Of a stretch of DNA of 32,961 nucleotides, positions 16,156-24,177 are shown one piece after another. The notes under the pieces are model-generated. The model was not told the DNA's origin and made no database searches. It saw only the letters and a program-made list of their open reading frames with translations. Within the stretch, counting starts at the first letter, position 1, and the number at the start of each line of letters is the position of its first letter. This stretch comes from Candidatus Sumerlaeota bacterium. GTDB lineage: Bacteria > Sumerlaeota > Sumerlaeia > JADFCT01. The stretch lies in the NCBI GenBank assembly GCA_026398575.1, contig JAPLSP010000033.1, positions 1-32,961 on the forward strand. The letters are read 5' to 3'. The position numbers and the translations under genes are program-made.

Positions 16156-17524
16156 TAAGGGCGCGCTCATTGAGTTGAAGATAGACGATCTGGCTTTTGG
16201 CGGGGCGGGCGTGGGGCGCAAGGAGGGGCTGGTTGTTTTTGTGAGGGGCGCGGCGGCAGGCGAACGCGTGCGCGCGCGCGTTTTTAAGAGCAAATCCAAT
16301 CACGCCGAAGCCGATCTAGTCGAGGTGCTGTCGCCGTCGCCGCAGCGCGTCGAGGCGCCGTGCCCCTATTTCGGCGTTTGCGGCGGGTGCTCGTGGCAGC
16401 ACATCACATACGCGGCGCAGCTCGAAGCCAAACGCTCGATCGTCGCGCAATCGCTCGCGCATATCGGCGGCCTGAAGGAATTGCTGGTCCAGCCCATCCT
16501 GCCTTCGCCGGCCGAATGGCGCTATCGCAACAAGATGGACCTGACGTTTGGGCTGGCGCCCGATGGCGCGCCGGCGCTCGGGTTTCATCGCCCGAATGAC
16601 TACAAGCGAATCCTGGATATCAATGCCTGCCTGATCCAACCGGAATGCTTTGACCGCGCCGTGCAGACCTGCAAGCGGTTTGTGCTCGATCGCAATCTGA
16701 CCTGCTGCGATCCCGTCACGCATCAGGGACTAATGCGGCACTTGATGCTGCGGCACAGCGTGGCGTCAGGCGAAATGTTGGCGGTCGTTACGAGCGCCAC
16801 GCCGCCGCGCGAAAGCGCCGTGGATTTCGCAGACCTGGCGCAGCGGCTGCGGGAGGCTTGTCCGGAAATGCGGGCATTTATCTGGGGCGCGAATGACAAC
16901 GTCGCCGACGTTATGCGCGTCGAGCGCGTTCTCCATAAGGAGGGCGAGGATTGCCTGGAGGAGCTTTTGGGTGAAACGCGCTTCCGGATTTCGTCGAATT
17001 CTTTTTTTCAGACGAATACGCGCGCGGCCAGAGTGCTTTATGACGCCATTGCAGATTGCCTCGATCTGGACTCCTCCAAGACCGTCCTTGACGCCTATTG
17101 CGGGACGGGTTCGATCGGGATTTATTGCGCCGCGCGCGCCAAGGCGGTTTGGGGATTGGAACTCGTCAAGGAAGCGGTTTGGGACGCGCGCAACAACGCC
17201 GCGCTCAACGGCCTGAGCAATTGCCGATTCATCGCGGGCGATATCCGCCAGACGCTCCGGCTGGCGCTCGAGGGCATGGGCGGCGGCGGGCGGCCCGATT
17301 GCGTGATTGTGGATCCGCCACGCGGGGGCATGCATAAAAAAGCGCTCGATGGCCTGGTCCAGATCGGCGCGCCAGTCTTCGTCTATGTTTCATGCAACCC
17401 CACAACGCTGGCCCGCGATCTGACGGAAATCGGCGATGCCGGCTACCGCTTGACGCGCGTTCAACCCGTGGATCTTTTTCCGCAGAACTATCACGTCGAA
17501 ACGGTCTGCCGGTTCGAGCGATAG
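16142..17524 (+). CDS. RNA (uracil-5-)-methyltransferase, RlmD/TrmA-like
   Basis: A SAM-dependent m5U methyltransferase acting on rRNA or tRNA. An N-terminal TRAM domain (about 6-60) precedes a [4Fe-4S] motif, Cys74, Cys80 and Cys83 (CPYFGVCGGCSWQH), with a fourth ligand likely at Cys163. The catalytic domain has DAYCGTGSIGIYCA (SAM binding), DPPRGGMHKKAL and the nucleophile Cys418 in YVSCNPTTLARD. The 460-aa length is standard for the RumA/RlmCD family. The Fe-S cluster gives a plausible reason for being downstream of nifU and nifS. Whether it is RlmD, RlmC or an RlmCD-type enzyme cannot be told without alignment. The AT-rich repeat region beginning at 17535 follows directly. Confidence 0.92.
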   Translation: MTKLSKGALIELKIDDLAFGGAGVGRKEGLVVFVRGAAAGERVRARVFKSKSNHAEADLVEVLSPSPQRVEAPCPYFGVCGGCSWQHITYAAQLEAKRSIVAQSLAHIGGLKELLVQPILPSPAEWRYRNKMDLTFGLAPDGAPALGFHRPNDYKRILDINACLIQPECFDRAVQTCKRFVLDRNLTCCDPVTHQGLMRHLMLRHSVASGEMLAVVTSATPPRESAVDFADLAQRLREACPEMRAFIWGANDNVADVMRVERVLHKEGEDCLEELLGETRFRISSNSFFQTNTRAARVLYDAIADCLDLDSSKTVLDAYCGTGSIGIYCAARAKAVWGLELVKEAVWDARNNAALNGLSNCRFIAGDIRQTLRLALEGMGGGGRPDCVIVDPPRGGMHKKALDGLVQIGAPVFVYVSCNPTTLARDLTEIGDAGYRLTRVQPVDLFPQNYHVETVCRFER

Positions 17525-17534
17525 ATTGCCTAAT

Positions 17535-17580
17535 AATGTAAAATGCAAAGTGTAAAATGAGAAATGTAAAATGACAATCC
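17535..17580. repeat. TAAAATG degenerate repeat, left arm
   Basis: Several copies of a roughly 10-nt unit built on GTAAAATG. An inverted, degenerate version stands at 17733-17776, so the two arms could pair across the MITE-like element that lies between them. Confidence 0.7.
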
Positions 17581-17615
17581 ATCCCGGCGCCAGCCTTACG
17601 CAGCGCTGCATCTTA

Positions 17616-17715
17616 GAGCGTGTGCGAAAAGTGAGTGTTTCCCGCATAAAACGCCCAGACGCCGGCGCTTTTATGCGGGAAACACCTCAGATAAATGCCT
17701 TTTCGCACACGCTCT
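17616..17715. mobile_element. MITE-like 100-bp hairpin element
   Basis: Terminal inverted repeats GAGCGTGTGCGAAAAG (17616-17631) and CTTTTCGCACACGCTC (17699-17714) are perfect. A second, inner inverted pair (17635-17655 with 17664-17685, core GTGTTTCCCGCATAAAA) makes nearly the whole element self-complementary. TTA flanks both ends (17613-17615 and 17715-17717), compatible with the TA target duplication of IS630/Tc1-type transposition. It has no coding capacity, and no matching transposase is in the window. Confidence 0.65.
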
Positions 17716-17732
17716 TATGCCAGCCGCGCGCG

Positions 17733-17776
17733 GTTTCATTTTCAATTTCTCATTTCCCATTTTAGATTTTGCATTG
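17733..17776. repeat. TAAAATG degenerate repeat, right arm (inverted)
   Basis: The reverse complement reads as repeated AAAATG units (GCAAAATCTAAAATGGGAAA and onward), mirroring 17535-17580. It ends about 20 nt before the YfhO-like start codon and so falls in that gene's leader. Confidence 0.65.
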
Positions 17777-17794
17777 ATCAAGGGTATCCGCCCC

Positions 17795-18757
17795 ATGCTG
17801 TTGCCGCTGAAGCAAAAACGTCTTTTGGCCGCGTGTTTTTTTGCAATGCTGACGCTGGCCCTGTGCGGCCCGGCGCTGATCCGCCATGATCTGGTCATGG
17901 GTCAGCCGGGAAGCAACGACATCATCGCCGCGTTTGCGCCGTTCCATGCTTTCTACCACCGCACGCTTGCCGCAGGGGAATGGCCGCTTTGGAATCCGCA
18001 CATCTGCGGGGGCATGCCGACGGCGATGCTCGGGCAGAACGGTCTTTTCTATCCGCTGAATTGGCCGACGTTTGCGCTGGACGCTTATGACGCGATGGAT
18101 GTCCAGATCGCGCTGCATTTGTTTCTGTCCTTGCTGCTGACGGCGTGGATCGCGCGCAGGCTGGGTCTGGGCGGCGCGGGCGCCATAGCCGTCGCGCTGA
18201 CGTGGACGCTCTCGGGAAGCATGGCTGGACGCGTGTTTGCCGGGCATCTGACCATCATCCAGGCGATGACATGGTTTCCCTTCGCATGGGGAGGATTGTA
18301 TCGGCTTTTGGCGGCGGAAGAGGGCGAAGAAGGCGCGCGGGAAAACAATCGGGCGGCGGATGATCGGAACGCGCATTGTATAAGCGGCAGCGGGCAATCG
18401 CGATCGGACCGCGCCAAGGATTGGGCCGCGGCTGTGGGCGGATTTACGGCGATGGGCCTTTGCGGCGCGCCGCAGATATGGATGCTGGCGCTGATCACTG
18501 CGGGCGCCACGGCGGCCATCTGTTTGATCTTCCCCAAGATTGCCACTTCCGGCAGCCGTAGCGAACGCCTCGCCCGCCTGCGAGCGCTTGCGGTCCGCTT
18601 CGCCATTTGGGGAGCGGCCTGCCTCCTGCTTTGCGCAGCGGAATGGATCCCAACGGTCGCCGCCGGGATGCAGAGCGAGGGATGCAGAGCGAGAGAGCGC
18701 AATTGCCCAAGGAATACAATGAGCAGATCATCAACCTGCCATTCTCAAAACTGCTGA
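17795..18757 (+). CDS. YfhO-like membrane protein, N-terminal part (frameshifted)
   Basis: The first part of a large polytopic membrane protein of the YfhO/GT-C-like class. A first membrane helix (about residues 8-28) is followed by a conserved extracytoplasmic stretch with NDIIAAFAPFHAF, GEWPLWNPHICGGMPTAM and FYPLNWPTF, then further helices (LHLFLSLLLTAWIARRLG and beyond). This is how YfhO-type proteins begin. The start at 17795 has AAGGG upstream; the frame is open from 17717, but that part is repeat sequence. True coding ends within the duplicated 14-mer at 18665-18692. The last roughly 25 residues before the stop at 18757 are out of frame. Removing one copy of the duplication joins this frame exactly to the next feature. 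YfhO-family proteins are linked to glycosylation of cell-wall polymers; the substrate here is unknown. Confidence 0.75.
   Translation: MLLPLKQKRLLAACFFAMLTLALCGPALIRHDLVMGQPGSNDIIAAFAPFHAFYHRTLAAGEWPLWNPHICGGMPTAMLGQNGLFYPLNWPTFALDAYDAMDVQIALHLFLSLLLTAWIARRLGLGGAGAIAVALTWTLSGSMAGRVFAGHLTIIQAMTWFPFAWGGLYRLLAAEEGEEGARENNRAADDRNAHCISGSGQSRSDRAKDWAAAVGGFTAMGLCGAPQIWMLALITAGATAAICLIFPKIATSGSRSERLARLRALAVRFAIWGAACLLLCAAEWIPTVAAGMQSEGCRARERNCPRNTMSRSSTCHSQNC
18665..18692 (+). repeat. Exact 14-bp tandem duplication causing a frameshift
   Basis: The 14-mer GGGATGCAGAGCGA occurs twice in direct succession (18665-18678 and 18679-18692). Fourteen is not a multiple of three. Deleting one copy turns the two YfhO-like frames into one continuous reading, through AAGMQSERAQLPKEYNEQ. 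Confidence 0.95.
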
Positions 18758-20280
18758 CGATCCCTTTTCCCAACCTCTATGGCGATAACCTCAAGACGAC
18801 GGATTGGGGCGAAAGTTTTTTTTGCGAAACCATGCCGGGCGTTGGCATGGTTGGATTGTTGTTGGCGCTTGTTTTTTCGTGGCTGGCTCCGGAACGCTTT
18901 CGGCGTCTGCTGCGCACGATCGCGGCGCTGGGAGTGTTGGCGCTGTGGCTTTCGTTCGGCTCGGAAATGCTGCTTTACGGGCTGCTGAAGGCGCTGGTAC
19001 CTCCGATGCGGATGGTGGCGGGCGCCGCGCGCGCGCTTTTTGTTTTTACCTGGGCGCTGAGCCTTGCGGCAGGCCTGGGGATTGAAGGGATTCAGCGGCT
19101 CTTCGAAAAAAATCCACGGGGCGTTTCGCGCGGGGCGGTTGCTTTTGCGAGCGTGGGAATCGCCCTCGCCGCCGGCGCCGGCGCGTTGCTGCTCTGGGGA
19201 CGCGGACACTGGAGCGACGGCGCCACGGCGGCCAGCGTCCTGCGTTCGGCCATCATAGCGGGAGTGGCGTTTCCCGCGCTGCTCATGTCGCCCCGATTCG
19301 TGAAGCCCGTTCATGCCTGCGCATGGGTGTTTGCGTGCGTGTTGTTTCTGGACCTGCTCGGCGCACATCAGCGCTTTTTTGCCTGTGGGCCGCTTTTCGC
19401 GCGGGGACAGTCCAGCAAAAGCATGATCCAAATTCTCACCCGCGATCCGGATCACGGACGCGTCTTGCGCGTCATCGAAGAAATGCCCGATGAGGCGCTG
19501 CTGTATGGTTATGAAGACGTGAACGGCTACGGCGTGACGGCTCTGGCTGACTTCGTGCTGGCGTCCTCCTGGCTGTCGGAGCGCCCGACGAACGCGACCC
19601 ATCGCGTGATGATCAATCATCCGACCATCGCCCTGCGGGAGTGGTTCGCGATGAACTACGTCCTGGCCTATGCCAATCAGACTCTGACGGAAAGCGAGTG
19701 GGAGCGCGTTTATGCCGATGAGCTCTATTCGCTCTGGAAAGCGCGCGTGACATATCCGCGAGCGTGCGTGGCCGAACGCTATCATCCCGTAACTCATGAA
19801 GAGGCGGGACGGCTGCTGCGCACGGCCTGGCCCTATGAGGCCGAGGAGATCATCGTGGAAGGGCTGGCGCCGGATTTTCGGATGCCGGGGGGGCTGGGGG
19901 GACAGGGACGAGTATCCGACGCGTCAGACGGGTCGGACGGGTCGGACAGGTCGGATAGAGCTGGCGAAGCGAATGTCTCGGCGCGGCTGGTTCGGCAGAC
20001 GGCGAACACCCGGCAATATGTCGCGTCTCTGGCTCGGCCTGGATGGCTCTTGATGAGTGAGAACTATGCTCAGGGATGGCGCCTGAAAGTGAACGGAAAG
20101 CCTGCCCGACTCTATCGCGCGCAATACTGCCTGTGCGCCGCGCCGCTGCCCGCGGGCAAACACAGCGTCGATCTGATTTATTCTCCCTCCGCGTTCTGGC
20201 TGGGACTGGCCTTGAGCGCGCTGGCGGTTTTGGGAGCGATGGCGACGGCTTTTGTTTATGGCAGATTCAGCAAGAGGTAA
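18682..20280 (+). CDS. YfhO-like membrane protein, C-terminal part (frameshifted)
   Basis: A continuation of the preceding fragment. LLTIPFPNLYGDN and GESFFCETMPGVGMVGLLL are followed by about six membrane helices, a soluble stretch with LRVIEEMPDEALLYGYEDVNGYG, and the ending typical of YfhO proteins: a beta domain with WLLMSENYAQGWRLKVNGKP and GKHSVDLIYSP, then a last helix. Upstream of 18682 the frame is open to 18607 but out of phase with the real protein, so any separate start would be artificial. Residues of about 410-425 (ASD-GSD-GSD-RSD) come from four 9-nt repeats at 19921-19956 and look like a loop insertion. Either the gene is a pseudogene, it is switchable by loss of one 14-mer, or the assembly is wrong here. 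Confidence 0.78.
   Translation: MQSERAQLPKEYNEQIINLPFSKLLTIPFPNLYGDNLKTTDWGESFFCETMPGVGMVGLLLALVFSWLAPERFRRLLRTIAALGVLALWLSFGSEMLLYGLLKALVPPMRMVAGAARALFVFTWALSLAAGLGIEGIQRLFEKNPRGVSRGAVAFASVGIALAAGAGALLLWGRGHWSDGATAASVLRSAIIAGVAFPALLMSPRFVKPVHACAWVFACVLFLDLLGAHQRFFACGPLFARGQSSKSMIQILTRDPDHGRVLRVIEEMPDEALLYGYEDVNGYGVTALADFVLASSWLSERPTNATHRVMINHPTIALREWFAMNYVLAYANQTLTESEWERVYADELYSLWKARVTYPRACVAERYHPVTHEEAGRLLRTAWPYEAEEIIVEGLAPDFRMPGGLGGQGRVSDASDGSDGSDRSDRAGEANVSARLVRQTANTRQYVASLARPGWLLMSENYAQGWRLKVNGKPARLYRAQYCLCAAPLPAGKHSVDLIYSPSAFWLGLALSALAVLGAMATAFVYGRFSKR
19921..19956 (+). repeat. Four 9-nt repeats (GGGTCGGAC) in the YfhO-like gene
   Basis: The units GCGTCAGAC, GGGTCGGAC twice and AGGTCGGAT are in register and encode (A/G/R)SD tripeptides. 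The in-frame period means copy changes would alter loop length without shifting frame. Confidence 0.8.
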
Positions 20281-20284
20281 TTCT

Positions 20285-20863
20285 TTACGGGGATTTGAAG
20301 TCGCTCCGGCGAAGGAAGAGATAAAGCAGGAAACCCCACCAACAAGCAACAAGGAGCATGGGCATCAGGTTCATCGCCAGAAGCAGCTGGCGCTTGTCCA
20401 CCGGGCCCATCAACTCTTCATAAGGGCGCAGTTGGCTCAGCAGCCGCGCCATCATCGCCTCCTTGGCCCGAAAATCCAGCAGATAAAGGATCTTGTCGAG
20501 CGTATAGAAGATCGTCCCGGCGATCGTGAGCCAGTAGCCCCAGGGACGCCCAACCCAAAGGCCGATGCCCATGCCGAGGAAAAGGCAGACATACAGCAGG
20601 TGATCAATCACTGCTACCGCGCCGCCGCGAAGCGCGCCGAACAGCGGAATCTCTGAGGTCAGAGACGCTCCTGCTAAGAAAGCCGAGAGTATGAAAAACA
20701 CCGCCGCTGTGCGGATGGTGAAGCTTGATTTGTGAACGGGACGCGCGGTTTCATGGGAGCGAGTTCCCGGCGCCCGCCAGACTCCGTTGTCCATCATCGC
20801 TCCGCAATAGCGGCAAAGGATGGCCTCGTTCTGGATTTCTTCCGCGCAATAGGGGCATTTCAT
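20285..20863 (-). CDS. Zinc-ribbon multi-pass membrane protein
   Basis: A 192-aa protein beginning with a zinc ribbon, CPYCAEEIQNEAILCRYCG (Cys3, Cys6, Cys17 and Cys20). A short polar linker leads to four hydrophobic segments (VFFILSAFLAGA, VIDHLLYVCLFLGMGIGLWVG, WLTIAGTIFYTLDKILYLL and LLLAMNLMPMLLVACWW). The start at 20863 is chosen because it overlaps the stop of the upstream oxidoreductase gene by 4 nt (ATGA) and puts the ribbon at the N-terminus. The upstream in-frame Met at 20947 lies inside the oxidoreductase. No enzymatic function is suggested. The coupling implies co-expression with the oxidoreductase. Confidence 0.8.
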   Translation of the reverse strand: MKCPYCAEEIQNEAILCRYCGAMMDNGVWRAPGTRSHETARPVHKSSFTIRTAAVFFILSAFLAGASLTSEIPLFGALRGGAVAVIDHLLYVCLFLGMGIGLWVGRPWGYWLTIAGTIFYTLDKILYLLDFRAKEAMMARLLSQLRPYEELMGPVDKRQLLLAMNLMPMLLVACWWGFLLYLFLRRSDFKSP

Positions 20864-23800
20864 TGATAGGACTCGGCGAGGATTTTGATGGGATGAAGCA
20901 GGGTCATGCCGGAAGCGCTTTCGAGTTGCATCCGGCAGAGGGAGCATTCCGTGGCGCCATGCGTGTAGCCGCCCTGGAGCAGTTCGTCGGCGACGTGCAT
21001 GGCGATCTTGCGCGAGAGCGGAAATTGTTCCGGCGACCAGCCGAATGCGCCCGCCAATCCGCAGCAGCCTTTGTCCATCAGTTTGACGGAGACGCCGGGA
21101 ATGCGCGCCAGCAGTTCCATCCCCGGCCTGCCGAAGTCGAACTGCTGCAGGTGGCAGGGGGTGTGATAGCCGAGAACATAAGACAGCGATTTGAAATGAG
21201 TGTTCAGCTGGCCTTCGCGCATCAGCTGGCGGAGGAAATCCGTCGCCTCGCGCGCGGCGCCGGCGACCGCCGCCACGTCTTCGGAAGCCAAATAATGGGC
21301 GTATTCTTTTGTGAGAGCGAGCGCCGCCGTAGGCTCGGTGCAGATAATGGGGATGCCCTGCCGGGCATAAGGCGCGAGGTTGGCGGCGTTGCGCTGAATG
21401 ACGCCGCGCGCTTGCGGGAGATGGCCGTGATCCATCGCGGGCATTCCGGCGCCTTGCTGGGGCGGAATGATGACGCGGATATTGTTCGCAGCCATGATCG
21501 CCAGGAACGCCTCGCCCAGCTCCGGGTCGTGATAGTTAACGAACTGATCGTAGAAATAAACGATGCTGCGCGGGTTGGCTTGAGTGACGGGTGGTTCGAT
21601 GGTGATGGTCGCTGCGGCGCCTTTCGCGGCGCTCTTTGCCGCGGCGGCGTATCTTTGCCGCAAGCGTTTGAAGAAGGTATGTTTCGCGATGGGCGGCAGC
21701 GCGCGGCGGCTGTCGAATCCCGTCGCCCATTGCATCGCCCCCCGTCCCAACCGCAGAGAGAAGAGATAGTTGAATATGGGCGCCCATCGTCCGCTTGCGA
21801 GTTCGCTGCAGCGTTCGGCGCCGGCCATGAGGCGGCTGAGCGGCGATTTGCCGAGCGTCTTGACGCGTTGCGCCCGCGCTTCGGCCATGAGCTTGCCGCC
21901 GTCGGCGCTGACCGGACAGAACACCGTGCACATTTTGCAGTTCAGGCAATAGTCGCTCAGATCGCGGAACTCGGAACTGTTCATTGCCGACGCGGGGATG
22001 TCTCCGCGCGCAATCATCCGCATGAGGTTGCAGCGCGCGCGCGTGCTGCGGATTTCATCGGGGGAATCCTTGAACGAGGGGCACATCCGGTTGATCCGCG
22101 CGTAACTCCGGCAGTCGCCGCATCCAGTGCAATGCCGGGCGGCTTCCAGCCAGGCCGGAAAGGCATTGACGATTGACGATTGACGATTGACGATTGACGA
22201 TTGCGGACTGTCAATTGACGATTGACGATTGACGATTGACGATTGACGATTGACAATTGACGATTGACGATTGACGATTGACGATTGAGGATTTTCGATT
22301 GCGGATTGTGGATTCTCCTCATCGGAACTCGGAACTCGGAACTCGGAACTCGGAACGGCAGCTCCTGATCCCTCAATCCAATTAAGCAAGGGCGTAATAT
22401 CTGCGCGATCGGCGGCAGCGGGCCGGGCGCGCAGATTGTGTTTCATCAAATCCGGGTCTTCATTGCCGATGATTTTCCCTGGGTTCAGGATGTTTTTGGG
22501 ATCGAAGAGGCGCTTGACTTTTTCGAGAACGGGGAAGAGATCGCCGTATTGCCTCCAGACGAATTGCGTGCGCGTCAGGCCGGTGCCGTGTTCGCCACTG
22601 ATCGTGCCGTTCATGCGCAACACCAAATCCACAACGTCTTCGGCGATGGCCTGCATGGCGTCCACGTCTTCGCTGAGTCCCAGATTCAGGTAAACGCGCG
22701 TATGCAGCAGGCCGGCGGCGGCGTGTCCGTAGGTCCCCCACTTGCGCTGATGCTTTTCCATGATGGCGCAGAGGCCTTCGACGTATTCGCCCAGGCGGTT
22801 CGGGTCCACGGCGGCGTCTTCGACAAATCCCGCCGGGACGGTTCCGTTCTTCCAGCCGTCACGGTGCTGCATCGGCTCGACCGACTTGCGCACGTTCCAG
22901 ATTTCGGCGGCGTGCGCGGCGTCGCGTGGCAGCGTGGCTTCGAAGGGCGACGGGCTGTCGCGGCGCAGTTGGCTCAAGAAGCGCGCCATCTTGTCCTGAA
23001 CTTCACTTTGCGACTCGCCGAAGAACTCGACGAATAAAAGCGCCACGGCCTCCGGCGGGAGCAGATGACCCTTGCCCGCCAGATGGATGCATCGGATGGC
23101 CGTCGAATCCAGCAATTCAATGGCCGAAGGCCCGTGGGTCAGGATGAACTGCGTCGCGTGGGCGGCCGCCACCGCCGATGGATAAGACAACACCACCAAT
23201 CCCGTTGCGGCCGGGACGGGCGCCACTGCGAGCTCGGCGGCGGTGATGGCCACGAGCGTTCCTTCCGAGGGGCACACGAGTTTGGCGAGGTTGATGTGGG
23301 TCTCGTCCATGACGTCATAAAGCAGATAACCCGCGCGGTCGCGCACGGTTTTGGGCCGCTTGGCTTGAATGAGAGGGGCGTTTTGGCGAATGAGGAAGCT
23401 GATGCCGCGATACAGGGCGCTTTCGATCGAGCCGTCTTTAGGGGGCATGGCGCTCAGCGGACGCGGCTCAAAGCGGACGCGGGCGCCGTCGGACAAGACC
23501 ACGTCCAGCGCTTTGACGTGCGGGCGCGTGTGTCCATAAACGGGCGAGTGCGCGCCGGTGGAGTTGTTGGCCACGAGCGCGCCCATCACGGCGCGGCTGG
23601 AGGAGGAGGGATCGGGCCCGAACTTCAACTCGTGCGGCGCCAGCCAGGCGTTGAGACTGTCCAGCACGACGCCGGCGTCAACCCGGACCGTTCTCGAACT
23701 GATATCCAGATCGTGAATCCGGTTGAGATGGCGGGAGACGTCAACGATGAGGGCCTGCCCCAGCCCCTCGCCAGCCAATCCCGATCCGCCGCCGCGCATG

Positions 23801-24087
23801 ATCACGGGAAATTGGTATTCAAAAGCGGTCGCAATTGCCAGGGACACGTCTTCGGGCGTCTGGGGGATATAGACGCCCAGCGGCAATATCATGTAGTTTG
23901 AGCCGTCGCACGCATAAGCGGCGCGCCAAACATCGTCGGTGTGAAGATCGCCTCGTCCCTCGCGGCGCAACTGGCGCCTCGCGGCTTCCGGCAATTGCGC
24001 CCTTGCGCCTTCCACGCTCAATGAACCGCTCCTTCTTGTCGGACTGTTCCTGTTTCGGACTGTTTCTGTTGCGGAGCAATTAATCAT
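20860..24087 (-). CDS. FAD-linked oxidase / Fe-S fusion oxidoreductase (GlcD-GlcF or D-lactate dehydrogenase type)
   Basis: A 1075-aa fusion. The PCMH-type FAD domain (about 55-290, with VIMRGGGSGLAGEG near residue 97) is followed by an FAD-oxidase C-domain (about 300-590, including NGTISGEHGTGLTR). Two 4Fe-4S motifs come next (CTGCGDCRSYARINRMCP near 653 and CLNCKMCTVFCP near 712), then two cysteine-rich CCG-type segments (YHTPCHLQQFDF and DKGCCGLAGAFGW). Such proteins oxidise D-lactate, glycolate or D-2-hydroxyglutarate and pass electrons to quinone or a membrane partner. Between the flavin and Fe-S halves lies a linker of about 65 residues coded by heptanucleotide repeats (22165-22358), giving S-S-I-V-N-R-Q and S-E-F-R-V-P-S cycles. 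The start at 24087 is a compromise: the frame is open to 24204, but that extension falls in an inverted repeat. No strong ribosome-binding site was seen. Confidence 0.88.
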   Translation of the reverse strand: MINCSATETVRNRNSPTRRSGSLSVEGARAQLPEAARRQLRREGRGDLHTDDVWRAAYACDGSNYMILPLGVYIPQTPEDVSLAIATAFEYQFPVIMRGGGSGLAGEGLGQALIVDVSRHLNRIHDLDISSRTVRVDAGVVLDSLNAWLAPHELKFGPDPSSSSRAVMGALVANNSTGAHSPVYGHTRPHVKALDVVLSDGARVRFEPRPLSAMPPKDGSIESALYRGISFLIRQNAPLIQAKRPKTVRDRAGYLLYDVMDETHINLAKLVCPSEGTLVAITAAELAVAPVPAATGLVVLSYPSAVAAAHATQFILTHGPSAIELLDSTAIRCIHLAGKGHLLPPEAVALLFVEFFGESQSEVQDKMARFLSQLRRDSPSPFEATLPRDAAHAAEIWNVRKSVEPMQHRDGWKNGTVPAGFVEDAAVDPNRLGEYVEGLCAIMEKHQRKWGTYGHAAAGLLHTRVYLNLGLSEDVDAMQAIAEDVVDLVLRMNGTISGEHGTGLTRTQFVWRQYGDLFPVLEKVKRLFDPKNILNPGKIIGNEDPDLMKHNLRARPAAADRADITPLLNWIEGSGAAVPSSEFRVPSSDEENPQSAIENPQSSIVNRQSSIVNRQSSIVNRQSSIDSPQSSIVNRQSSIVNAFPAWLEAARHCTGCGDCRSYARINRMCPSFKDSPDEIRSTRARCNLMRMIARGDIPASAMNSSEFRDLSDYCLNCKMCTVFCPVSADGGKLMAEARAQRVKTLGKSPLSRLMAGAERCSELASGRWAPIFNYLFSLRLGRGAMQWATGFDSRRALPPIAKHTFFKRLRQRYAAAAKSAAKGAAATITIEPPVTQANPRSIVYFYDQFVNYHDPELGEAFLAIMAANNIRVIIPPQQGAGMPAMDHGHLPQARGVIQRNAANLAPYARQGIPIICTEPTAALALTKEYAHYLASEDVAAVAGAAREATDFLRQLMREGQLNTHFKSLSYVLGYHTPCHLQQFDFGRPGMELLARIPGVSVKLMDKGCCGLAGAFGWSPEQFPLSRKIAMHVADELLQGGYTHGATECSLCRMQLESASGMTLLHPIKILAESYQ
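22165..22318. repeat. Heptanucleotide array ATTGACG (22 units) in the oxidoreductase linker
   Basis: Twenty-two consecutive 7-mers are in perfect register, fourteen of them exactly ATTGACG and the rest one to four changes away. On the coding (minus) strand the unit reads as the stop-free cycle S-S-I-V-N-R-Q in all frames. On the plus strand it contains TGA. The orientation is therefore the only one compatible with translation. Confidence 0.93.
22324..22358. repeat. GGAACTC heptamers adjoining the ATTGACG array
   Basis: Four exact GGAACTC units and one variant (GGAACGG), five bases after the ATTGACG array. It is the same unit as in the phosphohexomutase gene 21 kb away, again open in the coding direction. 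Confidence 0.9.
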
Positions 24088-24177
24088 CGTTCTTGGCAAG
24101 CGATCAAGCCTAAATCCGGGGAGAAACGCGGAATGGGGGCATCCCAAGGCAGCTACCGGCAGGACGCGGCGCTTTTT

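Noticed and set aside
12954..17524. Evidence for nitrogen fixation
   Set aside because: NifU and NifS occur as general Fe-S assembly proteins in many non-fixing bacteria, and no nitrogenase or cofactor genes are visible.
18640..18760. Programmed ribosomal frameshift in the YfhO-like gene
   Set aside because: No slippery heptamer is seen at the overlap, and the exact 14-bp duplication accounts fully for the frame change.
22165..22358. Possible CRISPR-like array
   Set aside because: The units are 7 nt, contiguous and have no spacers; they are translated as part of an oxidoreductase.
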